Source: an uncultured Bacilli bacterium (GTDB taxonomy: Bacteria; Bacillota_I; Bacilli_A; RF39; UBA660). Taken from it: a stretch of DNA of 64,000 nucleotides. Below the pieces are notes generated by a model that worked only from the letters and a program-made list of their open reading frames with translations, did not search any database and had not been told where the DNA came from. This document shows positions 16,387-25,124 of the stretch, one piece after another. A program made the position numbers and the translations under genes. The stretch lies in contig CANPXB010000001.1 in assembly GCA_947585595.1 (NCBI GenBank), positions 1-64,000 on the forward strand. Direction: 5' to 3'. Numbering within the stretch: position 1 is the stretch's first letter; every line of letters starts with the position of its first letter.

Positions 16387-17586
16387 ATGAAATTAAGTAA
16401 TTTCTGTCAAAATGGCTCATTTTTAAGAGCATTTTATTTCTTTAATAATGTTCTTAAAATAGTTTTTATTATTGTTCCCATTATTATCATTATTGCTTCC
16501 ATAATTAGTATTGGTAAAGTAGTAATAAGTGGTAAATTAGATGATTTTAAAACTGTCTTAGTAACTTCAGCTAAGAGAATATTAGCTGGTATTATTATCT
16601 TTTTATTACCCAATATTATTAGTTATGTCTTTACTTTAACTGGTGAATCTTTTGCTGAATTACAAACTTGTATGAGTAATGCTACTTTAGAAAACATTAA
16701 GTACTATGATTCTATTTCTGAAGCTGTTTCAGCTTTAGATAATATGGATAGTAGCCCAACTAAATCCAATGTTGCTCGAGCAGAAAGTGCTGTTAATAAA
16801 TTAGCCAGTATTATTCGTGAAGATGATATGATTAGTTTTATTAAACGTATCTCTGATGCTGAAATCAAAGCTAATGAAAATGAATTAATCTTAGCTTGTA
16901 AAGCTAAAAATGGTCGTTATGTTAATGGTATGTGTATGACTATTGAACTTCCAAGAGATACTGGTCCAGCTAATGGCTCAAGTGGTAACGGAAGTGGCAG
17001 TGGTAATTCAGCTTATGATCCAGTTCTAAATAGTGGAGGAACTACTGAACTTAATATTTTAGGTGGTTCATTTACCGTCGTTAATACTCCAATTAGTGTT
17101 ACAGATTATGCTAATGCCATCGGTAGTAAAGGTGTTTTCCAAGCTAGTAATACTTCTAAATATGGCGATAAATGTCTAGGATTTGCTTATGTTCATACCT
17201 GTGGTTTATATCGTGGTAGTACAGCTGCTTCCCCTGATGATGGCGCTAATTATAACTCTGGTGGTTGTAGTTTTGCCACCTATGTTAATGATAGTAAAGA
17301 AGATGTTTTAGAAAAAGTCTTTAATGAAATTGCTAATGGTAGACCAGTTGTTTTACATGTTAATGGAAATAAACAGGGTACCTCAAGACACTTTGTCACT
17401 GTTGTCGGTTTTAATTCTAGTGTTCGTAATGCTTCTAGTTTAACTGAACAAGACTTATTAATTATTGATAGTTGGGATGGTAAAATAGAACGTATGGATA
17501 CTCCAACATCTCGTTTCATGACCTCTGGTAAAGACTGCGGTAAAACTGACTATTCTGGTTATCGTATTCAATATTTAAAAAGTTAA
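16387..17586 (+). CDS. VirB2-pilin-like membrane domain fused to a C39-like cysteine peptidase domain
   Basis: A 399-residue protein. Residues 22-83 give two membrane helices joined by a short charged loop (GKLDDFKTVLVTSAKRI), the shape of TrbC/VirB2-type conjugation pilins of Gram-positive bacteria. A helical spacer and a Gly/Ser/Asn-rich linker (about 192-210) follow. About 225-399 forms a papain-like domain of C39 type: C263 in DKCLGFAY, H335 in SRHFVTVVGF and D361 in IIDSWDG make a plausible triad. The peptidase part would face outward. Substrate unknown. It lies 14 bases after priA and has its own terminator. The domain combination is unusual. Confidence 0.6.
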   Translation: MKLSNFCQNGSFLRAFYFFNNVLKIVFIIVPIIIIIASIISIGKVVISGKLDDFKTVLVTSAKRILAGIIIFLLPNIISYVFTLTGESFAELQTCMSNATLENIKYYDSISEAVSALDNMDSSPTKSNVARAESAVNKLASIIREDDMISFIKRISDAEIKANENELILACKAKNGRYVNGMCMTIELPRDTGPANGSSGNGSGSGNSAYDPVLNSGGTTELNILGGSFTVVNTPISVTDYANAIGSKGVFQASNTSKYGDKCLGFAYVHTCGLYRGSTAASPDDGANYNSGGCSFATYVNDSKEDVLEKVFNEIANGRPVVLHVNGNKQGTSRHFVTVVGFNSSVRNASSLTEQDLLIIDSWDGKIERMDTPTSRFMTSGKDCGKTDYSGYRIQYLKS

Positions 17587-17588
17587 TA

Positions 17589-17615
17589 AAAGACCACTAT
17601 TTAGTGGTCTTATTT
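17589..17615. terminator. bidirectional terminator
   Basis: AAGACCACTA pairs with TAGTGGTCTT (17590-17611) between two convergent genes. T-rich DNA flanks it on the plus side; on the minus strand it overlaps the pgdA end. Confidence 0.75.
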
Positions 17616-18980
17616 TATATATCGATATGCGTTATGTGGATTTAATTCAATTCCTTTAAGTTCAGCCATTTCTTCAATTGTTACAAATTCATAACCTTCA
17701 TTTTTTAACTTATCTATTGCACATAAAGCTCCATCTACTGAAGTTTGATATAAATCATGTAATAAAACTATATTTCCATCACTCGCATGCGTAATAATAT
17801 GTTCACATACTTTATCTTTATTTCTACTTTTCCAATCTTCGGTATCTACATTCCATAAGATAAAACTCATATTAATCTTATTTAATAAATCATTATTATA
17901 ACTACCATAGGGTGGTCTTAAATACTTAACATCTTCACCTGTAATATTTTTTATTATTTCATTCGTTGTCTCAATCTCAGTTTTTAAGTTATTATCATTT
18001 AACTTAGTCAATCTTTTATGATCATAACTATGTGAACCAATCGTATGACCACGATTATATATTTCTTTAACTAACTCAGTTTGTGAATTAATTCTATTCC
18101 CAACCATAAAGAATGTTACTCTGGCATCTCTTTTATCTAATTCATCAATTAAACCTTTAGTTACATTGTAATTAGGGCCATCATCAAAAGTAATTGCTAA
18201 TAACTTCTTATCTTTATATTTACTAAGATCTCTATTTTTGTTTGTACTTGAATTATCAACTGTCTTATCTTCTTCCGTAAAAGTAAAATATTCTTTATTT
18301 AAATAATCTTTAACTTTACTATAAGCAATATTAATATTAATATCTATTTCACTATTACTGACTTTATAAGGTGGAATAATAACAAACATTTCTTCTTCAC
18401 TGAATGTCAGAATCGCAAAGTCTTTTAAATTATTTAATGCTTCATCAATCATACTATCTTCATATAGCTCTAAATTCTTATGATTAACTAAATAATTCTT
18501 ACAATCATCTTTAATTACTTCATATATTTCATCATTAACTAAATCATCTTTCTTAACTTCTTTATTATCTAAAGCATTAATATATATTATTTCATCATTA
18601 TGATAAAATTCATTATCTAACCCAATATAAGAATAAGTTCTAATATGTACAGAATAAATATTATCTTTTACTGTATAACCATAATCAATATTAAGTTCAC
18701 TTTTATTATTATCTTTTTTAATCTTTTCTTTAAAATTATTTTTTTCAACATCAATAATCTGACTGACTTTCTTATTTAAACTCTTATTATTAAATACCGG
18801 ATAATTTATTTCAATATTATAGTTATCTTTAACTTCTTTAATAACTTCCATATGTATTTTAAATTCATTTTTATTAAAATTAAACATTATTAAACTAATT
18901 ATAATAATTAAGATTAAAATAAGACTTATAAATAAGATCCATCCATTATATTTTTTAAGCATTATTCTTAATGTTTCCAT
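17610..18980 (-). CDS. pgdA: membrane-anchored polysaccharide deacetylase (PgdA-like)
   Basis: A 456-residue protein with an N-terminal membrane helix (about 15-38), a PdaC/RsiV-like extracellular domain (about 45-235), and a C-terminal NodB domain. NodB motifs are complete: TFDDGP, HSYDH, RPPYG, DTEDW and LLHD. Such enzymes remove acetyl groups from N-acetylglucosamine in peptidoglycan and confer lysozyme resistance. The start is taken at the ATG at 18980, because the in-frame TTG nine bases earlier is part of the ribosome site AGAGGTTG. A minus-strand -10 (TATAGT) lies upstream. Confidence 0.88.
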   Translation of the reverse strand: METLRIMLKKYNGWILFISLILILIIIISLIMFNFNKNEFKIHMEVIKEVKDNYNIEINYPVFNNKSLNKKVSQIIDVEKNNFKEKIKKDNNKSELNIDYGYTVKDNIYSVHIRTYSYIGLDNEFYHNDEIIYINALDNKEVKKDDLVNDEIYEVIKDDCKNYLVNHKNLELYEDSMIDEALNNLKDFAILTFSEEEMFVIIPPYKVSNSEIDININIAYSKVKDYLNKEYFTFTEEDKTVDNSSTNKNRDLSKYKDKKLLAITFDDGPNYNVTKGLIDELDKRDARVTFFMVGNRINSQTELVKEIYNRGHTIGSHSYDHKRLTKLNDNNLKTEIETTNEIIKNITGEDVKYLRPPYGSYNNDLLNKINMSFILWNVDTEDWKSRNKDKVCEHIITHASDGNIVLLHDLYQTSVDGALCAIDKLKNEGYEFVTIEEMAELKGIELNPHNAYRYIK

Positions 18981-19046
18981 TATGTTCAACCTCTAAAAAT
19001 ACTATATCATAAATATAATTACTAGGTATATAAAATAATAGCTTCC

Positions 19047-19208
19047 TTACTTTTCTTCTTCATAACTTTGACAGATTGTATTATACATTGTATTTTCATT
19101 TCTTATGTCTTTTGTAATTTGAATCTTTGTTAAAGCACATTTCATTCCATCTATACAATGAACACAATCAGTTACTGAACAATTAATTTTTTGTTTAAAT
19201 TCATTCAT
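19047..19208 (-). CDS. DUF1540 small cysteine protein
   Basis: A 53-residue minus-strand gene, found by reading the gap between pgdA and spoVIF. It begins MNEFKQKINCSVTDCVHC and has four cysteines in the DUF1540 pattern (INCSVTDC, then MKCALTKIQI, then NTICQSYE). GGTGAT lies 4 bases before the ATG. DUF1540 proteins are small, probably metal-binding, and frequent in spore-forming Bacillota; no reaction is known. It lies directly upstream of pgdA on the same strand. Confidence 0.75.
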   Translation of the reverse strand: MNEFKQKINCSVTDCVHCIDGMKCALTKIQITKDIRNENTMYNTICQSYEEEK

Positions 19209-19297
19209 AATATCACCAATAATATTATTAACTATTAAACCTTATTTTATACATTAAACATATTTAATTAATATCATAGAATATAGTAGGTGATTTA

Positions 19298-19540
19298 ATG
19301 AATTTTGATGATAAATTCTTTTCTAAAGTTGAAAAGAAAACTAAAGTTGATAAAGATACAATTATTTCTTTAGCTACTAAATTACAACAAGGAAACTTAA
19401 AAGATGAAGCCTCTTTAAGAGAAGTAATTTCTACTTTATCTAGTTTAACTGGTAAAAGTGTTTCTAAAGAAAAAGAAGATAAAATAATCGCTACAATTTT
19501 AAATGGAAAAGTACCTAAAAGTGTAGATAAAATGTTCTAA
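19298..19540 (+). CDS. spoVIF: stage VI sporulation protein F (SpoVIF/YjcC-like)
   Basis: An 80-residue protein matching the small SpoVIF family: FFSKVEKKTKVDKDTI, then LKDEASLREVISTLSSLTGK and VSKEKEDKIIATILNGKVP, ending KMF. In Bacillus the product acts late in the mother cell during coat assembly. Start behind TAGGTGATTTA. It is followed after 30 bases by fhs with no terminator, so the two are probably cotranscribed. Confidence 0.75.
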   Translation: MNFDDKFFSKVEKKTKVDKDTIISLATKLQQGNLKDEASLREVISTLSSLTGKSVSKEKEDKIIATILNGKVPKSVDKMF

Positions 19541-19570
19541 ATATTATATACTAAACCTAGGTGATTGAAA

Positions 19571-21175
19571 ATGACAGATATTGAAATAGCACATAGTGTA
19601 AAATTAGAAAATATTACTAAAATAGCTGATAAGTTAAACTTAACTGATAACTTAGAACTATATGGTAATTATAAAGCTAAAATTGACTATGAAAATGTTA
19701 AAAGTAATAAAAAGGGCAAATTAATATTAGTTACAGCTACATCACCAACTCCATTTGGTGAAGGTAAAACTACTGTTTCTATTGGTTTATTAGATGCTTT
19801 ATGTCACGAAGGATATAATGCTATAGCATCCCTTCGTGAACCATCCCTAGGACCTGTCTTTGGTATTAAAGGTGGTGCTACTGGTGGGGGACATTCCCAA
19901 GTAATTCCCATGGAAGATATTAATCTTAACTTTACTGGTGATTTCCATGCTATTACCGCTGCTAATAACTTAATTTGTGCTGCTGTTGATAATCATATAT
20001 TCCAAGGTAATAAATTTAATATCGATGAAAATAATATTGTCTTTAATCGTTGCTTAGATGTTAATGATCGTGCTTTAAAAGACATTACTATTAATAGTAA
20101 AAATTATCATCGTCAAGAAAAATTTGATATAACAGCTGCTAGTGAAATAATGGCTATCTTATGTCTAGCTAAAGATATGGATGATTTAAAAGATAAATTA
20201 GATAATATCTTAGTTGGTTTTACTAAAGATAATAAACCAATATTTGTTAAAGACTTTAATATTACTGGTTCTTTATTAGTCTTACTTAAAGATGCCATTA
20301 AACCTAATTTAGTTCAAACTCTAGAACATAACCCTGTTATTATTCATGGTGGACCATTTGCTAATATTGCTCATGGTTGTTCAAGTATTATTGCCACAAA
20401 AACAGCTTTATCATTAAGTGATTATTGTATTACCGAAGCTGGTTTTGGTAGTGATTTAGGAGCTTTAAAATTCTATGATATTAAATGTCGCCTAAATAAT
20501 TTATGTCCTGATGTAACTGTCTTAGTTACAACTATTAAAGCTTTAAAATATAATGGTAATGATGATATTAAAGAAGGTATCTCTAACTTAGAAGCTCATA
20601 TTAATATTATGAAAAATATTACCAAAAATCTTATTGTATGTTTAAACAAATATGATAATGATACTGATGAAGATATTGCTTTTGTTAAAGATTATGTTAA
20701 TAAATTAAAAGTTAAATTTGCTATCTCTACCGCTTATAAAGATGGTGGAGTAGGAGCTATTCCTCTAGCTAAAGAAGTTATTGCGATGGCTAATAAAAAG
20801 AGTAAATACGAAGAACTATATAGTTTAGATTTACCATTACAAGAAAAAGTCTCTCGAATAGTTAAAGATATCTTTAAAGCTAATAAAATTAATTATAGTG
20901 AAAGTGCTTTAAAAATGATTGAAATGCTTGAAAAAAATAACTTGGATCATAAACCAATCTGCATAGCTAAAACTCAATATTCTATTTCTGATAATAAAGA
21001 TGTCTTAGGATATCCTAAAGACTATGAAGTAACAGTTAAAAATATTAAAGTATATAATGGTGCTGGTTTTATCACTATCTACTTAGGTAGTATTATAACA
21101 ATGCCAGGTTTACCTAAAGAACCTAATTACGAAAAAATCCATCTTGTCGATGGTGAAATAATTGGTTTATCATAA
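19571..21175 (+). CDS. fhs: formate-tetrahydrofolate ligase
   Basis: A 534-residue enzyme that makes 10-formyl-tetrahydrofolate from formate, ATP and THF. The ATP site TSPTPFGEGKTTVSIGL is at about residues 61-77 and the family blocks REPSLGPVFGIKGGA, INLNFTGDFHAI and TEAGFGSDLGA follow. Start at ATG 19571; the in-frame TTG six bases earlier belongs to the ribosome site GGTGATTG. It can feed formyl groups to Fmt (31199) and purine synthesis. Only 30 bp separate it from spoVIF, so no folate riboswitch fits there. Confidence 0.96.
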   Translation: MTDIEIAHSVKLENITKIADKLNLTDNLELYGNYKAKIDYENVKSNKKGKLILVTATSPTPFGEGKTTVSIGLLDALCHEGYNAIASLREPSLGPVFGIKGGATGGGHSQVIPMEDINLNFTGDFHAITAANNLICAAVDNHIFQGNKFNIDENNIVFNRCLDVNDRALKDITINSKNYHRQEKFDITAASEIMAILCLAKDMDDLKDKLDNILVGFTKDNKPIFVKDFNITGSLLVLLKDAIKPNLVQTLEHNPVIIHGGPFANIAHGCSSIIATKTALSLSDYCITEAGFGSDLGALKFYDIKCRLNNLCPDVTVLVTTIKALKYNGNDDIKEGISNLEAHINIMKNITKNLIVCLNKYDNDTDEDIAFVKDYVNKLKVKFAISTAYKDGGVGAIPLAKEVIAMANKKSKYEELYSLDLPLQEKVSRIVKDIFKANKINYSESALKMIEMLEKNNLDHKPICIAKTQYSISDNKDVLGYPKDYEVTVKNIKVYNGAGFITIYLGSIITMPGLPKEPNYEKIHLVDGEIIGLS

Positions 21176-21180
21176 AAAAC

Positions 21181-21208
21181 AAGGAAGATTAACTAAAATC
21201 TTCCTTTT
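21181..21208. terminator. bidirectional terminator
   Basis: AAGGAAGATT (21181-21190) pairs with AATCTTCCTT (21197-21206), with T-run or A-run flanks, between convergent fhs and the sortase gene. Confidence 0.85.
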
Positions 21209-22715
21209 ATCTTTCTTGAATTTTAACTAACTTAGCTTGTACAACTATTCTAATTCCATTATTATTATAACAAGTCGATAGAGTAAGTATTTTATCGTTG
21301 GTATTAACATCTACCCCAAAATCATAAATACTTCTTTTCTTCATTGTCTTAATAAATGTTTCATATGATTCATCACTAGCAAAATCAGTAGTAATATAAT
21401 ATGATTCAGCTTGAATCTTATATATTGAGAATATCTGCCACATTGTATTATATTTAATCGTTGATAATTGAATAATTTGATTATCTGGATTCTTATACCA
21501 ATTAGCTTTTAATGCTTCATTAAGTGATCCAAACATAATACCATCTTTACGTCCATGACCATATATAATCATATTATTATTAAAATTATTAAAATTATCT
21601 CTAAAATCAGCAAATATCCAACCAGCTTGGTTCTTATTTTTATTAAAATCTTTATTTAAATAATACTCATTATCTTTAGTTTGTACTACTGGATAATTAA
21701 TATTAGTATTATTCATAATAATCCATGCTACTGTATCATTATTTTGTTTTAATAACTCTGTAAAATCTACCGAAGATAGGGGAGTATTTAAATATTTCCA
21801 GTATAATGAACCTTTTTGTTCTGCTTGTTCATTAATCTGACCTTCCATCTCACCCTCATTATAAAGTGATCCATCATCTATTGCATCTATTGGTGTATCT
21901 TCGACAATTGCATTACTTAAATTATTAATTTGAATTCCTTGAATAAACCAATTAACAATTATTAAACTTGTAATAAAAAGTAAGAATGTCGATAGACAAA
22001 CTCCACATTTATATAATTTATATTTCTTTGTTTCTTTAGGAGCAAACTTATAATATAGTTTATTAATTGCAAATCTATTTAATTTTGTTTGATATTTTAA
22101 ATAATTATTCCTACTAATCTTAACTTTTTCAATTCGTCCAATACGACTCGCAACTGAAGGCTTCCTTACTGTTTGATTACTTTGTTTACTTAAATTAACT
22201 AAAGCTAATTTATTTAAATTATATAATTGACGACCAAATTCATCACTTAAAACATTTATCTTAATATCTTTCTTCTTAGTAATATCAAATGGTTTAAATA
22301 AATGAAATTTTTCTTCAACATTTGTTTCTTCAACATCGATAATCTTTGTTAAATTACTAGTCTTTAAAGCTGCACGTCTGTTAATTAAATCATCTAACTT
22401 AATAATAACTGTATCATAAAGTGATTTCTTTTTCTTTTCCGGTAATTCAATATTACTTTCATCTATCTTAGCTCTTAAATCGCATATCTTTATTTTTATT
22501 GTTTTACCTAAAGAATTCTTTCTTTTAGGTAATTCTAAATCATTCTTTTTATTTTTATTATTTAATATCTTGAATTGTTGTGTTTTACTTAATAACTCAT
22601 CATTATCTGTAAAATTAATAATTACTTCTTTATCTTCAGGAGATATTTCCTTATCAGGCGTTATCTGTTCAATATGAACTTTATTCTGTTCGTTGTCTTT
22701 AATATTTTTATCCAT
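21207..22715 (-). CDS. class B-type sortase with long cytoplasmic extension
   Basis: A 502-residue protein. About 230 residues of highly charged, Lys/Asp/Ile-rich cytoplasmic sequence come first. A membrane helix follows (about 236-258) and then a sortase domain (about 300-502). The catalytic His lies in MIIYGHGRKDGIMF (H387), the Cys in TLSTCYNNN (C482) and the Arg in GIRIVV (R489), the class B order. It joins surface proteins to the wall or to each other. Most class B sortases lack such a long N-terminal part. The ATG at 22715 is preferred to GTG 22724, which lies in the ribosome site GAGAGGTG. No substrate with a sorting signal is obvious here. Confidence 0.85.
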   Translation of the reverse strand: MDKNIKDNEQNKVHIEQITPDKEISPEDKEVIINFTDNDELLSKTQQFKILNNKNKKNDLELPKRKNSLGKTIKIKICDLRAKIDESNIELPEKKKKSLYDTVIIKLDDLINRRAALKTSNLTKIIDVEETNVEEKFHLFKPFDITKKKDIKINVLSDEFGRQLYNLNKLALVNLSKQSNQTVRKPSVASRIGRIEKVKISRNNYLKYQTKLNRFAINKLYYKFAPKETKKYKLYKCGVCLSTFLLFITSLIIVNWFIQGIQINNLSNAIVEDTPIDAIDDGSLYNEGEMEGQINEQAEQKGSLYWKYLNTPLSSVDFTELLKQNNDTVAWIIMNNTNINYPVVQTKDNEYYLNKDFNKNKNQAGWIFADFRDNFNNFNNNMIIYGHGRKDGIMFGSLNEALKANWYKNPDNQIIQLSTIKYNTMWQIFSIYKIQAESYYITTDFASDESYETFIKTMKKRSIYDFGVDVNTNDKILTLSTCYNNNGIRIVVQAKLVKIQER

Positions 22716-22742
22716 ATTAAACACACCTCTCTACTATTAATT

Positions 22743-22751
22743 ATTATAGCA
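22743..22751 (-). promoter_or_regulatory. extended -10 box TGCTATAAT (minus) for the sortase
   Basis: Read on the minus strand, it lies 27 bases before the sortase ATG. Confidence 0.7.
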
Positions 22752-22784
22752 TAATCTAAAAAAATATAAAATAAAATATTTCCA

Positions 22785-22793
22785 TGGTATAAT
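22785..22793 (+). promoter_or_regulatory. extended -10 box TGGTATAAT
   Basis: It lies 19 bases before the ATG at 22813 and diverges from the sortase promoter. Confidence 0.7.
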
Positions 22794-22812
22794 TTATAAT
22801 GGAAGTGATGAT

Positions 22813-23496
22813 ATGGATATTTCAATAATAATTATTTTAGCATTAGTCTTAGCAATTATAATTGCTTTAATTTTCTTAGTATTTTATATAAAAAATAAGG
22901 TCGAACGTTTTTCTTCTCTTTTCTTAGGAACTAAAAACATTTTTGAAGGCTTTAAAAAACAGGAAATCGAATATAGTGAAACTCCTAAATCTCTATCTGG
23001 TTTAGATTCTGTTTTACTTCCTAAAATAAATAAAGATTTCCCTAATATTAATATAAGTGAAATTAAAAGTATTGCTGAAAATGCTATTTTAACTTATTAT
23101 CAATCTTTAAGTGACCAAAAATTATTAACTATACCAAATATAACTCCTAAATTAGAAAATAAGATTAAAGAAGCTGTTAAAAGTAATAAAGCTAAATATA
23201 GTCGTATTAAAATTCATCGTACAGTCTTAAATTCCTATGATAATAAAAATGGTCTTTGTAAAATAACATTACAAACCGGTTTAGAATATTATAAGGATCA
23301 AACTAAAATTCAAGAACGAATTAATACTGAATTTATCTATATTTATGATGAAAAACAAGGTAATATCAGTTTAAATTGTCCTAACTGTGGCGCCCCAATT
23401 AAAGGTTTAGGTTTTAAAGCCTGTCCATATTGTGAAACAGGTATTGTCGAACTATTTTCTAAGACTTGGTTACTAGATGATTTATATCAAAAATAA
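22813..23496 (+). CDS. membrane protein with a C-terminal zinc ribbon (possibly Tim44-like)
   Basis: A 227-residue protein with an N-terminal membrane helix (3-26), a middle region of about 130 residues and a zinc ribbon CPNCGAPIKGLGFKACPYC at about 190-208. The middle part (INKDFPNINISEIKSIAEN, then a central hydrophobic strand pattern) resembles Tim44-like domains of bacterial membrane proteins, but only loosely. Role unknown. It stands immediately upstream of spoIVA but is separated from it by a terminator. Confidence 0.55.
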   Translation: MDISIIIILALVLAIIIALIFLVFYIKNKVERFSSLFLGTKNIFEGFKKQEIEYSETPKSLSGLDSVLLPKINKDFPNINISEIKSIAENAILTYYQSLSDQKLLTIPNITPKLENKIKEAVKSNKAKYSRIKIHRTVLNSYDNKNGLCKITLQTGLEYYKDQTKIQERINTEFIYIYDEKQGNISLNCPNCGAPIKGLGFKACPYCETGIVELFSKTWLLDDLYQK

Positions 23497-23524
23497 ACTA
23501 GATTACAATGTAATTTAGTTTTTT
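23495..23524 (+). terminator. intrinsic terminator
   Basis: ACTAGATTAC pairs with GTAATTTAGT (one G-T pair), followed by a T-run. It separates the zinc-ribbon gene from spoIVA. Confidence 0.8.
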
Positions 23525-23546
23525 GTTCTAAATAAAATAACATAAC

Positions 23547-23554
23547 CATAAACT
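23547..23554 (+). promoter_or_regulatory. possible SigE-type -10 element CATAAACT
   Basis: The 85-bp gap before spoIVA lacks the usual TGNTATAAT. CATAAACT fits the CATANNNT -10 pattern of mother-cell sigma E promoters and sits about 16 bases before the ribosome site. The -35 region is not convincing. Confidence 0.25.
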
Positions 23555-23581
23555 TAATTAGAAATGATAGGGGTGTTATAT

Positions 23582-25060
23582 TTGAAAGATAACAAAATAA
23601 TAGAATCAATTTCTAAAAGGGGTAATGGTGAAATATATTTAGGAGTCGTTGGGGCTGTTCGTACTGGTAAATCAACTTTTATTAAAAGATTTATTGAAAA
23701 TTTAGTTGTTCCTAATATTACTGATGAATATGAAAAGAAACATTGTTTAGATGAAATACCACAAAGTGCTCAAGGTAAAACTATTATGACTACTGAACCT
23801 AAATTTGTTCCTTCTAATGGTGCTAAAATCAAGGTTGATGAATTTGAAACTAATATTAAATTAATTGATTGTGTAGGTTATATCATACCTGGTTCTAATG
23901 GTTATGAAGATGAAAATGGTAATCCACGTATGGTCTTAACTCCTTGGTTTAAAGAACCAGTTAATTTTGAAACTGCTGCTGAAATCGGTACCGAAAAAGT
24001 TATTAAAGATCATGCGACAATTGGTATAGTTGTAACTAGTGATGGTTCATTTGGTGAAATCCCTCGTGAAAATTATCTTGAAGCCGAACAAAAAGTTATT
24101 AGTGAATTAAAAGAGATAAATAAACCATTTATTGTTGTCCTAAACACTTCTCATCCTGAAGATATTGGAACTAAAGAACTTGCTCGTGAATTAAAAGAAG
24201 AACATAATGTTCCCGTCTTACCAATTAGTGTTGAATCAATGACCGAATACGAAATATACGATATTCTAAAATCAGCTTTATATGAATTTCCTGTTTTAGA
24301 TATTCAAATAGAATTACCTGAATGGGTTCATATCTTAAGTAATACTCATCCAGTCAAAGAAGAATACTTAACGAAGATTAAATCCAGTACTCTAAGTGTT
24401 TCTAAATTAAAAGATGTTGATGATATCCTAACTTATTTCAAAGATAGTAAATATATTTCTAAAGCTTATATCAGTAATGTTGATACTTCAACTGGTATTG
24501 TTAATATTAACTTAGATAGTGAAGACTCACTTTATAATGAAGTCTTAAATGAAATGATGGGTGATACAGTTAATACTAAAGCTGGAATGCTTAAAATCTT
24601 TAGTTCTTATAAAGAGACTAAAGAAGAAACTGACATTCTTAAATCAGCTTTAAAAACTGCTAAACAAACTGGTTATGGTATTGTCTATCCAACCTTAAAA
24701 GATATGCAACTAGATACTCCTGAAATAGTTAAACAAGGTAGTAGATATGGTGTTAAATTAAAAGCCACGGCTTCATCTTATCATATTATTAAAGCTGATG
24801 TTGTAAGTTTATTTGAACCAATTATTGGTAGTGAATTACAAAGTAAAGAACTTATTAGTTATTTAATGAAAGACTATGAAACTGATCCAACTAACATCTG
24901 GCGTAGTGAGATATTTGGTCGTAGTTTAGATGTCATTGTTAAAGAAGGTATTCAAGCTAAATTATCAGTAGTTCCAGAATCAACAAGATATAAATTAACG
25001 CAAACCGTTACTAAAATAGTTAATAAAGGTTCAACTAATTTAATTGCTATAGTTCTCTAA
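23582..25060 (+). CDS. spoIVA: stage IV sporulation protein A (spore coat ATPase)
   Basis: SpoIVA is a cytoskeletal ATPase that polymerises on the forespore membrane and forms the platform for the coat. The gene encodes an excellent match: Walker A GVVGAVRTGKSTFIKRF, the QGKTIMTTEPKFVP block, LIDCVGY, ESMTEYEIYDILKSALYEFP, KQTGYGI, and the C-terminal FGRSL...EGIQAKLSVVPE. Starting at TTG 23582, six bases after AGGGGTG, it is 492 residues, exactly the Bacillus length; an upstream ATG at 23564 would overlap the ribosome site. As in Bacillus, the HU gene lies just downstream. This is the strongest single evidence for endospore formation. Confidence 0.96.
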   Translation: MKDNKIIESISKRGNGEIYLGVVGAVRTGKSTFIKRFIENLVVPNITDEYEKKHCLDEIPQSAQGKTIMTTEPKFVPSNGAKIKVDEFETNIKLIDCVGYIIPGSNGYEDENGNPRMVLTPWFKEPVNFETAAEIGTEKVIKDHATIGIVVTSDGSFGEIPRENYLEAEQKVISELKEINKPFIVVLNTSHPEDIGTKELARELKEEHNVPVLPISVESMTEYEIYDILKSALYEFPVLDIQIELPEWVHILSNTHPVKEEYLTKIKSSTLSVSKLKDVDDILTYFKDSKYISKAYISNVDTSTGIVNINLDSEDSLYNEVLNEMMGDTVNTKAGMLKIFSSYKETKEETDILKSALKTAKQTGYGIVYPTLKDMQLDTPEIVKQGSRYGVKLKATASSYHIIKADVVSLFEPIIGSELQSKELISYLMKDYETDPTNIWRSEIFGRSLDVIVKEGIQAKLSVVPESTRYKLTQTVTKIVNKGSTNLIAIVL

Positions 25061-25124
25061 AATACTATGGCATTTTTATTATCTTTATATTATAATAGTT
25101 ATATATAATAGGAGGTTCAAATTA

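Noticed and set aside
19541-19570. Tetrahydrofolate riboswitch before fhs
   Set aside because: Only 30 bp separate spoVIF and fhs.
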